Assembly: GCA_009733775.1 (NCBI GenBank)
Contig: WOGZ01000117.1
Location: forward strand, 29,620-93,619
DNA: 64,000 nt
Direction: 5' to 3'
Origin: Alectoria sarmentosa
Lineage: Eukaryota; Ascomycota; Lecanoromycetes; Lecanorales; Parmeliaceae
Below are positions 24,321 to 36,199 of the stretch, in pieces. Numbering within the stretch: position 1 is the stretch's first letter; every line of letters begins with the position of its first letter. The translations under genes and the position numbers were made by a program. The notes beneath the pieces are model-generated. The model saw only the letters and a list, made by a program, of their open reading frames with translations, did not search any database and was not told the DNA's origin.

Positions 24321-24927
24321 ATGTCTCCACCTAAAGACGCAGTCGAAGTTGACGACAACAACGGGTTAGTACCTTGATCCTGTGCAGTTCTATTTGCAAT
24401 GAATGGGCCGCCGACATTATCTGCCAAATTCATCCAGTGCCATCAAGATCGAGCCTGTTGGACCTCAAGACATCATGCATCCAATGTCAGTAACGCGCAT
24501 GCTGATTCCGAGCGTCCACAAGCACTCCTCTCATCGATTCTAAACCAGGACTCTAACTGACAATCATTCCTTTAGGAATCGTGACCCTTCTCCAGATCTG
24601 AACCAATTCTTCATGGCACCAAAGTATGCATCACCAAAGCTCACTCTCCAATCGGGGCAACAAGAGCAACTGCTAATCATGAATTCAGCCCCAATCGACG
24701 AACCGCAGAAAGACCCGGAGACTATGAGGGTCAGCTCCACTCGCACCAACTCTTCCCAGACATCGCCCCTCGGCACGAACCACGTCGCCCGCCTACGCTA
24801 CCCACTTTCCCGATATCAATCTTATCGTTCTTTTTGCAGTCATGATGGCTTCATTCCGGGTCAGAATCTTGTTGGTCTTCTCCTACTTGCATGGCCTAGC
24901 CTCCAAGTCTTCAATCACTTTCCATGA
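24321..24927 (+). CDS. Hypothetical protein, 147 aa, three exons, possibly truncated
   Basis: Exons are 24321-24364, 24438-24485 and 24576-24927, with GTTAGT..CAG and GTCAGT..TAG introns. The two junctions are both in phase and the total is 148 codons, which is unlikely for random sequence. The product starts MSPPKDAVEVDDNNG and continues through IKIEPVGPQDIMHPM to NRDPSPDLNQFFMAPKYASP. It is polar and probably disordered, with an LNQFFMAPKY segment that may be a motif. After about residue 100 the text loses character, and a further intron or truncation by degraded DNA is possible. I do not recognise it. Confidence 0.4.
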
Positions 24928-26200
24928 CCTGCCTTGGCTACATCTAAGGATTTCTTCTCCTTCCTCAAGGAATGACCCACCAGTGCAGAGTCTATTCTCG
25001 CACGTCTTTGCACGTTGCGTGTGCGTGTTTTTGAAACGACCTCATTGCGCTTGAAATCCTTTGGAAAGGAATTCAGATCATAACTAATGCAATTCATCGT
25101 TCTCACCTGCCCAAACAAATGGCTCGTCCTTGACTACGTCTGTCGCACTCACCATGATACCATCTTGTTGAGAAAACCGACTCCTCGACTTGGACGACCA
25201 GTTGTGCGCGTGTGATTCTCCCCTTGCTTCGAAAGATCAAGTCTTCTGCATGCACGGCTGTGGTAGACGTTTGCATTGGGAGTGCATGAACTTCTGGAGA
25301 AGGAAGCTGAGCCATCGCCGGAGGGGTGAGATTGATGATAATCGTCCTTGAGTCTTGCGTCTGTGGCCGTTCCCGGATGAAGCTCCCGTTTTTCGACGAT
25401 CGAGTGGTCCCTTTCATTACTAGATAGGCAGTGTTGGCGGAACCTTATCGCGGAGAGGGTGGAGTGGGCAGGTTCGTTTTTCTTGAGATGTCGACGGGTC
25501 CAGGACTTGAGATGAGGACCCCGGAGAGGGTGGGGTTTCGTGGAGGGCTACTGATAATAACAATATCAAGGATTCTCCGGCAGATGCCCATTGATGGGAC
25601 GTCAAATGTGGTTTGAGAACATGAGGAGGCGTCAGTTTTGGCTGCTGGAGAAGGCAAAGGCGGATTACGATTGGTTTGTTTACGAGTGGAGCAAGAGCGC
25701 AGGCAAGAAGCCAGCAGCCTGATCACAAACCAAAGTACACTCACCACCATATCATGAAAATCGCTGAAAATGTCCTTGAGACAGACACTAGGACTTGGGA
25801 GACAGCAATACTCACGGTGACGCGATATGTGTTCAACGAGCCGGAACTTTTGGTATCACTGTGGTATCGAGTAAGAAGGTGCATAACGGATGCGTTGAAG
25901 AGAAAGCGAAGTGGCAAACGTTAGCAGGAATCAGTGACGGTCTTGACTCGTGAGCCAGGAATCAAATCGGGGTTCACAATGGCACCCACTGCCCCAGACT
26001 CAACACGAACCTAGTCTTGACCAGATGCGGAATGACGAGCTCGGTGGTTTCAATTCGGGTGTTGTCTTTTATTTGTCTAGCAATGCTGACCTTTCCGCGG
26101 AGTCATGCCGCTGCTCACATTGGGCCCCAAATCCAGACAAAGCCGCAGAATACACACGCGACAAAATGCTATCGTCGTTGGCGGACAAGTAGACGTTTCG
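24928..26200. other. Gene-poor, possible relic ORFs
   Basis: Minus-strand ORFs at 25103-25417 and 25445-25750 have plausible Pro/Ser-rich text but no recognised domain and no clear splice partners. Nothing else stands out. Confidence 0.3.
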
Positions 26201-26743
26201 CGAATTTCGAAATACTCATGCTTATGGGAAATGTTACAATCGAAGATGAGGATCCAACACAGCTAGGGCTAGGACAGCACCTCCTACCCCAGCTACTCGG
26301 ATACGAGGGTAGGCTGAAATACAACAACAACGCCAAAGACAAGAGGGTTGCTAAGCCTAGATACAAAGGATATCTAGAGATGGTAGCGAGTAACTTGAAG
26401 AGGATGGTGGACGCAAGCAAGGAAGACATGAAGGAAGCAGATCATAAGAACCCGTTGATAAAGCAGCGTACTGCTAGAGAGTTGCAATCAGGACCCCGCG
26501 GAAAGGCTATGCTCTTTGCAGAAGAACATAGCAAGGTACGCACCAAGAGGAGATGGACAGTGAGGTTAAAAAGTCGGTAGTCAGCAGCATGAGGACCAAA
26601 GTATGACTGGAGGAAGTCGAGATCATGAAAGACGAGCTAGCGAAGGAAGTCATTGCGGACTTCAAGGTCAAGAGCTACGAGCCGAAATGGAGGTTCAGTA
26701 CGAGCAAAAAATTCAAAGCATTCTTGTTTGGCACTGGCAGCTA
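26200..26743 (+). pseudogene. Coding relic of unknown function
   Basis: Coding-like text in one frame from about 26200 (MGNVTIEDEDPTQLG, then KPRYKGYLEMVASNLKRM and RGKAMLFAEEHSKV) ends at TAG 26578-26580. It then appears to continue in another frame (26589-26743, with one internal TGA) as KDELAKEVIADFKVKSYEPK. Lys/Glu-rich and helical. The frame change and internal stop suggest a decayed gene. I do not recognise the family. Confidence 0.35.
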
Positions 26744-28100
26744 GATATTTTTAGCATGGTCGTTTTCTGATGGTTGTTTTTTAGCATGGGCGCTTTTCAG
26801 CATTGTCGCGGGTGATAGGATTGATTACGCTCATATGGTAGTTCGATTTTGGAAAAGGGGGTGGCCTGTGGGCTTGGTTGCCAGGAATGCGCCACAATGT
26901 GGATTATCAGACCCTTTTGGATGAAGGAGCTGAGAAATGGGAGCGGACCACCTTCGTGCAACATGTCAACTGAGTCGAGACGGTATGGAAATGCAATAGC
27001 CTTGGAAGCTAGCACATTGGAGACTCATAAAGGTAGGTATGCCAGCTGAGCGATGTTTCAGTTGGATTTCGAGTTGAAATCACTGCCTTCAGAACTCAAT
27101 TCTTCCAAGCTCGTGCGCTGGATTGATGTCATGGACTAAGCGTTCTATGAAGGTCTCAAACAGAAGGAGTGACGCGTTTTCTTCGAGGGTTTTCAGAAAG
27201 ACACCAAGGTCAGAAGAATATTGAGCTGGGCGATTCGCTGCGTAAGTTCGGGAAAAGCTGCACCGCTTTCCTGTCAGCTCGATTCTTTGAATCGTTTCAT
27301 CATCACCAACCCCCATCTTCTCTTTTGACCTCCATCTCATTAGGTGATTTGATATACAAATTTTCAAAATCTCGGATTTCACCAGACACGTCTTGCTCCG
27401 GAAGACAAAGCTCTTCCAAGGTAGCGGTATGGAGGACTCCAACGCAGCGATTCTAAGGGCGTATAAAGAGCCGCTTACGCTATAATGAGGAAAAAGCTAA
27501 GCAGATTCACTCCGTTCGTTCACGTTCAAGACGCTTTGCAATTCTCGTTTTCTTCGTCATTCGAATTTAGTCACATCAGAAGTCTATCGCTTCACGCTAT
27601 CGAAAATTGTTAGAGCTTCATGACTCCTATATAGATCAATAAAGATGCCAAGAGGACAAAAAGCAGTGTCTAATATTATAGGACTAGTGATGGACTACTT
27701 GAAGTATGGCTCTATTGCTTCATGCTATGTCAACTATATCCTCTGCACCATGACACCCGGCAGATATCCTGATTGGCCCAATGAGCATGCTGGGTGCCGG
27801 TCTCACCATAAATCCTGCTGAACAGAATATCGTGTGCGACCCAGTGTATAAAGCATGGAGGGGTCACTAGCTAGAGTCCCGTACTCATCGCTATGGCCAG
27901 ATCATCGAGACTACCGTCGAGCATACGGTTGTCAAAACTTCTTTGAGAGAGAAACTCCCTGCAGTGCGAAGACAAGGGTCCGGGAGTGCCAACGTGGACT
28001 CGGGCCAATATCGCAAAGGATATTGTGTGGGCACTGGATGCGGACGGTATGCTCCGCTTACGGACCATTGAGGCAACAGAGTATCGTCGTCATGAGAGAT
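26744..28100. other. Gene-poor interval
   Basis: No supportable gene. A minus-strand ORF of 117 codons at 27089-27442 is not recognisable. The interval leads into the AAA/SNF2 relics. Confidence 0.35.
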
Positions 28101-28105
28101 GACCG

Positions 28106-28348
28106 ATGATGCAAAAGAAGAATCAACTGCAGAGGTTGGAGGCTCAGCTGTGGATCGTGGAGCAGCAGGTGGAGGAGGAGGCTAGGCGGAGGGAAAATCC
28201 TGTTCCACATAGCGTGCTCACACTGGAGCTATGTTTACAAGAAGACAGGCTCTTTTCTCCTCTTCGGCCCTCCTGGAACAACGAAGACAAGCATTGTAAA
28301 GAGCATGACTCGCTAATCAGACATTGCTTGCCTCGAGATTACAAGTGA
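28106..28348 (+). pseudogene. AAA ATPase fragment with degenerate Walker A (BCS1-like)
   Basis: Two overlapping frames carry remnants. One (from 28106) reads a Lys/Glu/Gln-rich helix, RLEAQLWIVEQQVEEEARRR. The other, 28227-28316, reads SYVYKKTGSFLLFGPPGTTK and then TSIVKSMTR before a stop. GPPGTTKTS matches the Walker A form GPPGTGKTS except for one Gly-to-Thr change. Shortly after the stop the text DIACLEITSD appears, as expected of the strand after Walker A in BCS1-type AAA proteins, followed by a frame change to DLLNDLSTL. Several stops and frameshifts mark it as non-functional. The family assignment is from memory of the motif layout. Confidence 0.5.
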
Positions 28349-28453
28349 TTGTATGATTTGTTAAATGATTTATCGACCTTGCGAATTATTATTCTCAGCA
28401 ATTATTTCATTTGAGTTCGTTATACAATCTATCAAGACGAGGAAGCGCTGTAG

Positions 28454-28786
28454 ATCAAAATCGGCAAATTCGTTCGAAGCGTTATCAAAATCAATGCGTT
28501 AAAGATCGAACAAGAAGATGATTATGCCGAGAAAGCGGGTAACGAGTATGATGTCGATCAACTCAATCAACTTCACTTCTTCTGCAAGGGCGTCATTGAA
28601 ACCCTCATTGACGATGAAGCCTGGAAGCTCAAGAGCGAGTTGACGATGACCCACAAAAGCGTCAGCGACCTGGCACCGCACCGCATCATCCTCCTCACCG
28701 CCACCCCCATGATCAATCGCCCACTCGACCTCACCGGTCTGCTGGGACATTTGAAAACTTTTGAAAGGCCCCCTGAAAAGTCTTGA
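28454..28786 (+). pseudogene. SNF2 helicase fragment, motifs II-III
   Basis: An open stretch of 110 codons without an initiator ATG, between TAG at 28451-28453 and TGA at 28784-28786. The text DDEAWKLKSELTMTHKSV corresponds to motif II (DEAH altered to DEAW), and LLTATPMINRPLDLTGLLG to motif III with the following SNF2 text. Spacing between the two matches SNF2-type ATPases. The missing motif I and the loss of frame on both sides show a relic. Matching C-terminal helicase text lies about 4.2 kb downstream at 32900-33340, on the same strand and in the same order. Confidence 0.7.
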
Positions 28787-31700
28787 ACAAACCAGATTTA
28801 ACTCGAATTATGAGTTTTTCATTTTGAAAAAGACAACGCTCGAACAAGAATTAGATGATTTGATAAATGAATACATTAAAGATAAAGCAGAACAGAGAAA
28901 TTATTTTTCCGAAGATGAGATTATTCAAGTGGATGCAATTCTCAAAATGCTTTCCAAACCCCGATCTCCAACTTCAACTTCGAAGAAATACGTGCATGTA
29001 TTAGACGTTTTCCCGCACGGATGCAAAAATGTTGATTCGACGCGAACATAATTGTGGAGACGACTTATCGTTGTAGCTTTGCCATAAGGTTGTCGGCAAA
29101 GTCGTCAGCACAACCACCGACCAAATGTTTAGGGAGATCAATGTTGTGCAATATTCTGACAGACACCAGGAGGAAAATATGGAGGTGATTAAGGGTCCAT
29201 ACGAGGATATCGATGGTAAGTTAACATGTGTGTCGGAGGCTGGGCCTGTGTTGTGCCCTGCTGTCTCCGTCAACCCCCACACAGATTGTGCTTGGGAAGA
29301 GGCACATGACAAAGCCAAGATGGATCGGGAGGATTGAAAGACGGAGAAGTCTACCCGCGAGGAGGTAAGGGAACTTATTGGATACGAGTGGCACTGTGTG
29401 AGAGAATTTCTGAATCCCGCTATCAGATGACGCCAAAACCGTCAACCAAGTCATCCAGCAGACTTCAGAAGAAGAAAGTCATAACTCGAAAGCTTGGCCC
29501 GGAAGAAAATCGAGTTTTATTTCGGGCTGTGGAAGCAGTGAAACATATTTCTCGCGCGCTTGTACCTAGAAGGAATTTGGGTCTGCGTCATACCATGATT
29601 ATCTTGCCGAATCCACGCGGAATCCACGACGGATCCCTTCGGAGATGAGAAGATGAGAAGATGAGGAGATGAGATCGACGGAGCACGCGAGAAATATGGT
29701 CCCGAACTTCATCGCTGGGGACAAATGATCAAGAAGGGTCGACGGTCTGATTATGCACCTCATCTGCAACGGTCCAATTCAAGAAGATGTCCAAACCCTT
29801 GAGCAAAACGGATGGTAGTAAGCAGTGTCACATCACTTGCGAGATGAGCTTTGATGATGTCAATCAATTTCGCAAAATGATTGCGAGAATGCGGGCATTT
29901 CAGCTGACACCAAGAGCTCACAGCGACGAAATGAAAGAGTTCTGGGCGCAGGTAATGGAAAATAGGAAGGGAGGATGGTCAAGCTAAATGTGAACGACCC
30001 AAAGATGGCTGAGCGAAGGGCGTGGAACGACTTTTGCGACGCACATTCAATTATGTGCAACGCACGCAAAACATATCTAAAGGAGTTCCATCTTGCAGAA
30101 TGAGAGAAGAAATGAAAGCTGAGATTGCGGTCGTTGCAGAGCCTACCAAAAAAACAGGACAAGCTTGTGTCATAAACTGGAACACCAGAATTGGATGGAG
30201 TGAAGCGGAGAAGGTATTTTGGTGCGTACGATGTCCCTCGTTCCAGAACTGGACAACGGAAGTGATCCCAGGCTAACCTTGGTGAGCTCCTGGAGCCCTG
30301 GAATGTGGCAAAGATCTTGATCGAACGTGGCAATATTCTTGCAAAGAGGAATGCTTGCAAAAAGGAATGATTACAAGACAACGAAAATCCCTTTCGTAAA
30401 CATCTATCCATACTGGCCGCCACGTGCCCCAAGCTATGTTACATTGAGACGATCGTCGAAGGGTTGAACGAGATTTTATGGAGGCGGTACAACGAGGCAT
30501 GCGACAGATTTGAGATGACCGCTATTTCCGCTAAACACACTCTCACAAGGCAGTTCGAGAGGCAGACATCTCCAGATGCTCGTTTGTGCACGGACCTTTG
30601 TAATTTGACGCTGAGGCTATCAGAATGTCTACATTTACAAACACCATTATCTTCTCAAAACATCCTCGTCGTCAAGCTACGGAGTAATGGTCTCAAGCGA
30701 CGTCAGAATTGGAGATCGAACGCGTAGGTCTTCCGGCGCTGGAATTCGACCTTGATTAAAATGAACTGAACGAGAAGTGAGAGACCTTGTACAATGTCAA
30801 CGTGCGAAAACGGTATTGCGCGGGCAAGAAGTGATACCCTTCGGTTCGAATCTGCTGATTCTGAGAGAGAAAGAATGAAACTGGCCGAGCCAAATTCGAA
30901 AAACATTTGAGATTAAACTTACGAATTCACTATGTTTTACCTGTTCTGACTTGTCGTAGGAGTGCGAATGTTCTGTCGTGCCCCAAGTCAACCCAACTCG
31001 TGAGAACACAATTCTAAAGCGACCATGCCCCGAGCATGAAGAATTCCTCAAAGGAAGCCGCTGGCCTCACACCTTGAGTTTTGTACTGGCGCAAATGTAC
31101 TCACTAATGTGACTGTAGGCCTGGGGGTATCTCGTGGCATTTTGAGAGACCAGCAGATTGGATATTTCGCAAGCCGAGCGCTGGTAGTTTTTTTGACCCC
31201 ACAGTTGCAGAAATCCTTGCTGCACGCGCCAGAATCGAGTATGTCAAAATGGGGAGCGCTGAGGCTGATTCCGAAAGCACGTTGGTCGAGAAGTACGGCC
31301 GGCCGCTGCACGATATATCTCCCACGCCGTCTCCAATTGCACTACGGCTCAGAAAGCCCAATTACCTATGTGGGGCTTGGTCTCGAAGGAGAGGAAGAGG
31401 CGGGTCTTTGAGATGGTACGCTGAGCTCCGTAGTAGAGCCTTCGAGAATCATCAGTGGACTGGTCTCAAGCTTCGCCCGACCAAGATTGAATTTTGCTAC
31501 TATCATTTGCTTCAAAGACCGATGTTTTCCTTACTATAGTATAGGGACATCGCTCACCGAATCAGAGTCCCGCGTCTAAATGGGCTCTTGGCCTCGTCCT
31601 AGCGGTAATAGTCCTTATTAGCTGCGGTTGTTTGGTCAAAGCTCTTTGGGAGGGGACATTTCACAGGGAAAGCAACGAGTATGCCATGGAAGCGATGCCA

Positions 31701-32900
31701 GCGGGGGCCGGGGCTGCCGCCCTACCTTGAGTTGAAGAACGGGCAGCGAATGACTCTCATCAACAGGGACTAGAACAATAGGCGCGCGCGGGCATCGTCG
31801 AGATTCCCTTTGCCGTCGCAACATCTTTTGAAATTTGGAATAGATAGGTCATCATCACGGTTGAAGCTATGATGACCATGGCGAAAGAAACTTTGCTGCG
31901 CAGATGCTGAAGAAAACCCGACGGCCGTTTTGAGAATTTCGGTTGAACACTATCGCTCAGAGCGCCTCAGCACCCCCCCTATAAGGTTCCATGCGAGCAG
32001 CAACGAAAAATTGGAACATCCCGAGATCGTACCCCTGCCCCAAAAACGCAAAGCCCTTTATCAGCACCGCTCTTGCCATCATGCCCCCTTTTCAAAAAGT
32101 CTGGCAGGTACAAGCTATCACGGAGGTATTCCATATGGAAAAGAGCAGGCTTCAAGAGTGGCTTCTTGTCGACCACATAGGATTGAGAAAGACCGTTTCC
32201 ACCTTAGCTGTTCAGCTGTTTGAGACCTAACTCAAGGGAATGAAAACCTCTGTGAGCAAAGTGTTTTATGAGATCGTATTGAACGTTCATCTTATTGATT
32301 TTGTAAAGGGGTAAGTTTCAACTACTTGCAAAGTGTAAGCAAACATATCGATCATGAATGATCGATTTGCTATCAACTCGTTCTTAAGTTGTTACGATTC
32401 AAAGTCAAAGATAAACGTATATCTAGGCTACCGAGACTTAATAGAGTTTCGGAAATGTCAGATGAGCTTTCACGTAGGGGTACTAACCACACCAGACCCC
32501 CCATTCGGGAACTCGTGGTATAGTCATAAGTTCATCCACTTCAGCTGATCGAAGTGCTGTCTAGATAGCTTCGTCGGTCAGTGACTCCGGAAACCAAAAG
32601 AAAGATCATGATTTGGTCGCTCGCGGCGCCATATACTTCAGCAGATCAGCAGATTGGCCAAGAGTCTCCAATTATGCATGACTTTATCTACAAAGAGAAA
32701 GCGTATGAAACGTCGTTGTCATCACCAGCTTCAATCATTGGAAGAGATCTTGCATGGCTTAGTTCACGAGTAGCCAAGAACACGAAGACTAAACATTTCA
32801 CAAGGCCTCATTTAGTATTTCGAGGTCAGCTCATGTCACCATTGGAAACTCAGCTTAGGTAGACTGAAACTCGACACCGTCAATCAGCAGACCATACCAG
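28787..32900. other. Degraded region with scattered coding traces
   Basis: No intact gene. Coding-like fragments on the plus strand include 29101-29218 (DQMFREINVVQYSDRHQEEN), which ends at a plausible GTAAGT donor with a matching CACAG acceptor at 29283, then 29860-29985, 30022-30276 and 31200-31420 (VAEILAARARIEYVKMGSAE in one frame). Frames change between fragments. They may be the middle of the same decayed SNF2-type gene or unrelated relics. Confidence 0.35.
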
Positions 32901-32916
32901 AATTGACTTCAAATTG

Positions 32917-33655
32917 TAATGTGCTAGGGCGTTTCCAATGGTGTTGATGGAGCCCCACTTCTCAGCGCAGGTAGAGACTCAGCTCTTTGCGCGAGAGTAT
33001 CGCCTAGGTCAACAGAACGACGCCCGCCTGTATAGATTTTTCTATCCTGACGTATCACAAGAGAAAGCGACTTTAGAGCGACGAACCATGACGATGGGGT
33101 TCACTTCGGAAATGTATAATCCTGCGCTCACAGATGTAAGTGCGGTGGATGTCGATGAGGAAGTAGCGGCTCAAGCGTGGACAGATTTCCAGGGCGCTGG
33201 AGTATTCAAAGCGGATAGCGCCGATCCCGTGACGTACCCGACCTTGCTTGACGAGTTGATAATTTCCTTAAGGATAACAAAACTCCTTCCTCGATCTTTG
33301 CAGGTAAATGAAAATGTTGTCGATACCCCAAGCCATGTCTGACATTGACGATCTTTGACAGGGAACCATTACCGAAATGGCACAAGTGGACGATAAGAAG
33401 TGAGGCTATTACCCAAAAGGTGTCCCGATCGCAGCTAGCTACGATGCACCTTCGCTTATTGATGATGTCGACCTCACGAAAAAGACATTCAAGGACGTTC
33501 TCGTGATCTACGAGAGCGCGCGATCTCTTGTAACCGAAATGACAAAGACGAAAACGCTTGATGCTTCGACGTCAATTATCCGCTGCTTAAACTGCACATG
33601 AATAACGAAAATGTCGACAGAAGGACCGATTTCGCATGGCCCGCAGATCGAAAAT
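32917..33655 (+). pseudogene. SNF2 helicase fragment, motif VI and C-terminal tail
   Basis: The frame open from about 32930 to TGA at 33340-33342 reads VLMEPHFSAQVETQLFAREY, then RLGQQNDARLYRFFYP: the last helicase block, with R-x-Y-R-x-G-Q (motif VI) intact and a preceding M-E-P-H-x-S block as in SNF2 proteins. Further traces follow in other frames (33446-33560 DDVDLTKKTFKDVLVIYES, and 33568-33655 ending in a stop). No initiator or upstream helicase-C motifs are intact, so it is a relic. Confidence 0.65.
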
Positions 33656-35200
33656 AGTGTTTTGTTCTGTGATAGTGTAATGCCATCTTGAGAATACCTA
33701 CCACTGGATCGAGTCTACGATCAAGCGGAAGGTTGTGCAAGCCCAAAACGCTACGGAGGAGTTCATAAGTCCAGCAATGGAGATGAAAACCGCGCCGCGA
33801 GTAGAGATGATTCAGTGCTATGATAATTGAATTATAAGATCTTCTTTCTCTTCAAGTAACCAAGCGTTCATACTCTATGCCTACTTCATTTGATAAATTC
33901 TGTTTTGCCTGGGCGCAGAAGATCTCCATAACTCACCTTCATTACGCTCATTCACTTTCTGACACCAAGTAAGAGCCTCGAGCGAATCCTGGCGCTTATC
34001 CTTCAACAGAACCTTGCGATTAGGAGAACCATAAAGGAAGAAGCCAGAAACTTACGCACGGAAACGCTCAATGTTCTTATGCTTCTTTCACGCAAGATCG
34101 TTTCATTCATAATTAAATATCATCTTTAAGGCGTCTATGAAGGAATCTTTTTATATCTGGAGGCTGAATTAAGGTCTCACTGTTTTCATTGAGTACACTC
34201 AGATCTACAAGAGTAGGTTTTCAAGAACTGTTTCTTTCATGGCGCCCCTTTCCTTTTTGGCTTTCGATTCGGAGCAGGTGCCGAGGCTCTTGTATTTGCT
34301 ATAGGAGGGAGACACGGAATTCCTTTCCAACCGGGGGTCGGAATGGCAATCTGGGACGCGGGTTCCGAGGGCGTTGATTAAGACTCACGAGGACGCGAGG
34401 TGCTTTCACGAAAGGGGCAAATGTTGCGGACATGGACAGGGAAGATAGCGCCTTGGCATAGGTGCTTAGAGAACACATCTTTCGATAGCTTTCATAGCTG
34501 ACACCACAAGAATCATCACATCCAATCCATGCTTCATGACTTGTTTTCCTGCATTGATTTCTGCTATTACAGAATTTCCCATCCGAGACCTTAGCATTTG
34601 ATAGCAACACAGAGCTAGCAGTCGTTTGACCTAGCCTGTCAGAATCTGTGACCGAGATCATGATCAGTATCAGGATAGTAAAGATTTCTCTGTACTTACC
34701 TATTGGTTTTCTCTACCGCTGACGAAGAGGTGCTTGAGACATATCGAGTCCGTGTGAGACAACAGCCGGCATATCTCGATTTTTGCTTGGGTGTTGGTTA
34801 GTTTTGATATTATAGACTGTGCCGAAGCTCCATCAGCACCAGGATCAGGAAACCACGAGAGATGATGAGACAAGCTTGTGATCCCGTTCTAAGCGCTATC
34901 TTCAATAACACTCTGATCTGAAACTCTATTGATTGGAGAAGAAGAAGCAAACGGTGCAGCGCATCAAATGATAGCCTATTGTTTAATGAGAATCATGCTT
35001 TTACTCCCTGTGCGCGATGCGTTCGTCAATTCTAAATTTCTTGTTATTCCATCAAACTCACAGATAAATCATCAACTCTATTCCTCTACACGAAGTCATT
35101 TTAAGATGTCCAAGTCATTATCATGGAGGGTGCGGGAGTTGTATTCGGCAGGTAACACAGAATCAATGCACTGCACGAGACGGGGAAGAAGATGAAGAAG
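33656..35200. other. Gene-poor interval
   Basis: No recognisable gene, RNA or repeat. Short ORFs are scattered on both strands. Confidence 0.35.
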
Positions 35201-35207
35201 GAACGGA

Positions 35208-36199
35208 ATGCAAGACGAGGACAGGGCAAAAAGACGGATCGCATATCACAACCGCACAATGTTCGACGAAGCCCATTACTTTAAGATGGCTGACACTAAG
35301 ATTATGCAATCCCTCCGGAGGTTGAGCGGCAAAGTCACATACAAGGAGATCAGTGAACTTCCCAAAAGACTCGGCAATTGTCAAACATTTGTGGTTTTGT
35401 TGTGTCATAGCAACCAAATAAACATAACAAAGGACATCTACTGTCCACAACGTCACCCCTATAGGTCACCGTCGATCAATTTCTATACCACGTGTTGACT
35501 TGAGTCTTGAAGTTTTTCAACCTCACGGTCGAACAGCATGATGGCGGGAGGTACGATAGCCGAACGAACGAAGTACCTCGGCCTTGTAAGCAGTGTCTAC
35601 CCCGTGGTAGTCTTACAAAGCTGATAACGACCGCAGATCAGAGAGGTTTTTGAAGACTTGTTCGCTGATAACACGGGCGAGGAGGCGCCGGTTAAGACGA
35701 TGGAGATGCTCATACAGAGTGAGTGCGATGCTCTTCCTGGCGCTGAGCCGTGGCAATGTGGATGGCGCTGAGGAGCATGCTAGAATCTCCGTCCAATAAA
35801 CCAAGTTGGGACAGCATAAGAAGGAGGGGGCAAGGAAGCATCTGGTACAACATCACAGACACAGAGGGACGTGCACATGCTAGCGGGAGTCGCCACAGAA
35901 CTGCTGCAGACGCCCTCGAAGTCAGTGATTCTTCGGCCAAAGTCCGGTACCAGCAGGAGCGCTCGAACCCCCAGCGGAAAAGGGCCAAAGGGCTGAGAAC
36001 CCCTGCAAAAAAAGACGAGAAAAATGTCCAGAACTTTCTCGGAACAGTCAACTCGCTTCTGCAACGTTTGAAAATGCGTATATCCAACGATTCAAGTCGT
36101 TTGGAAGATTTCTTCGAAGCGTTAACGATCTCAAAAGGGGGGGGGGACGTTTCGAAAGGTGTTCGACGAGCTAGTAACGTTACCGCCGCAACAGATTAA
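35208..36199 (+). pseudogene. Decayed gene with DEAH-like box and retained intron signals
   Basis: An ORF from 35208 carries RTMFDEAHYFKMADTKIMQS, which resembles a helicase motif II region. Further on, 35538-35585 (MMAGGTIAERTKYLGL) splices in phase across a 51-base GTAAGC..CAG intron with a CTGAT branch to 35637 (IREVFEDLFADNTGEEAPVK). The frame is lost again near 35765 and resumes as 35750-36199 (Arg/Lys-rich, LLQRLKMRISNDSSRLEDFF). Surviving splice signals argue for a former gene. Its relation to the SNF2 relics at 28-33 kb is inference. Confidence 0.35.

Noticed and set aside
27089..27442. Minus-strand ORF of 117 codons
   Set aside because: No recognisable text, no splice partners, and it lies in a degraded region.
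30839..30851. GGTTCGAATCTG word as a tRNA T-arm
   Set aside because: No matching A box, acceptor stem or anticodon arm around it.
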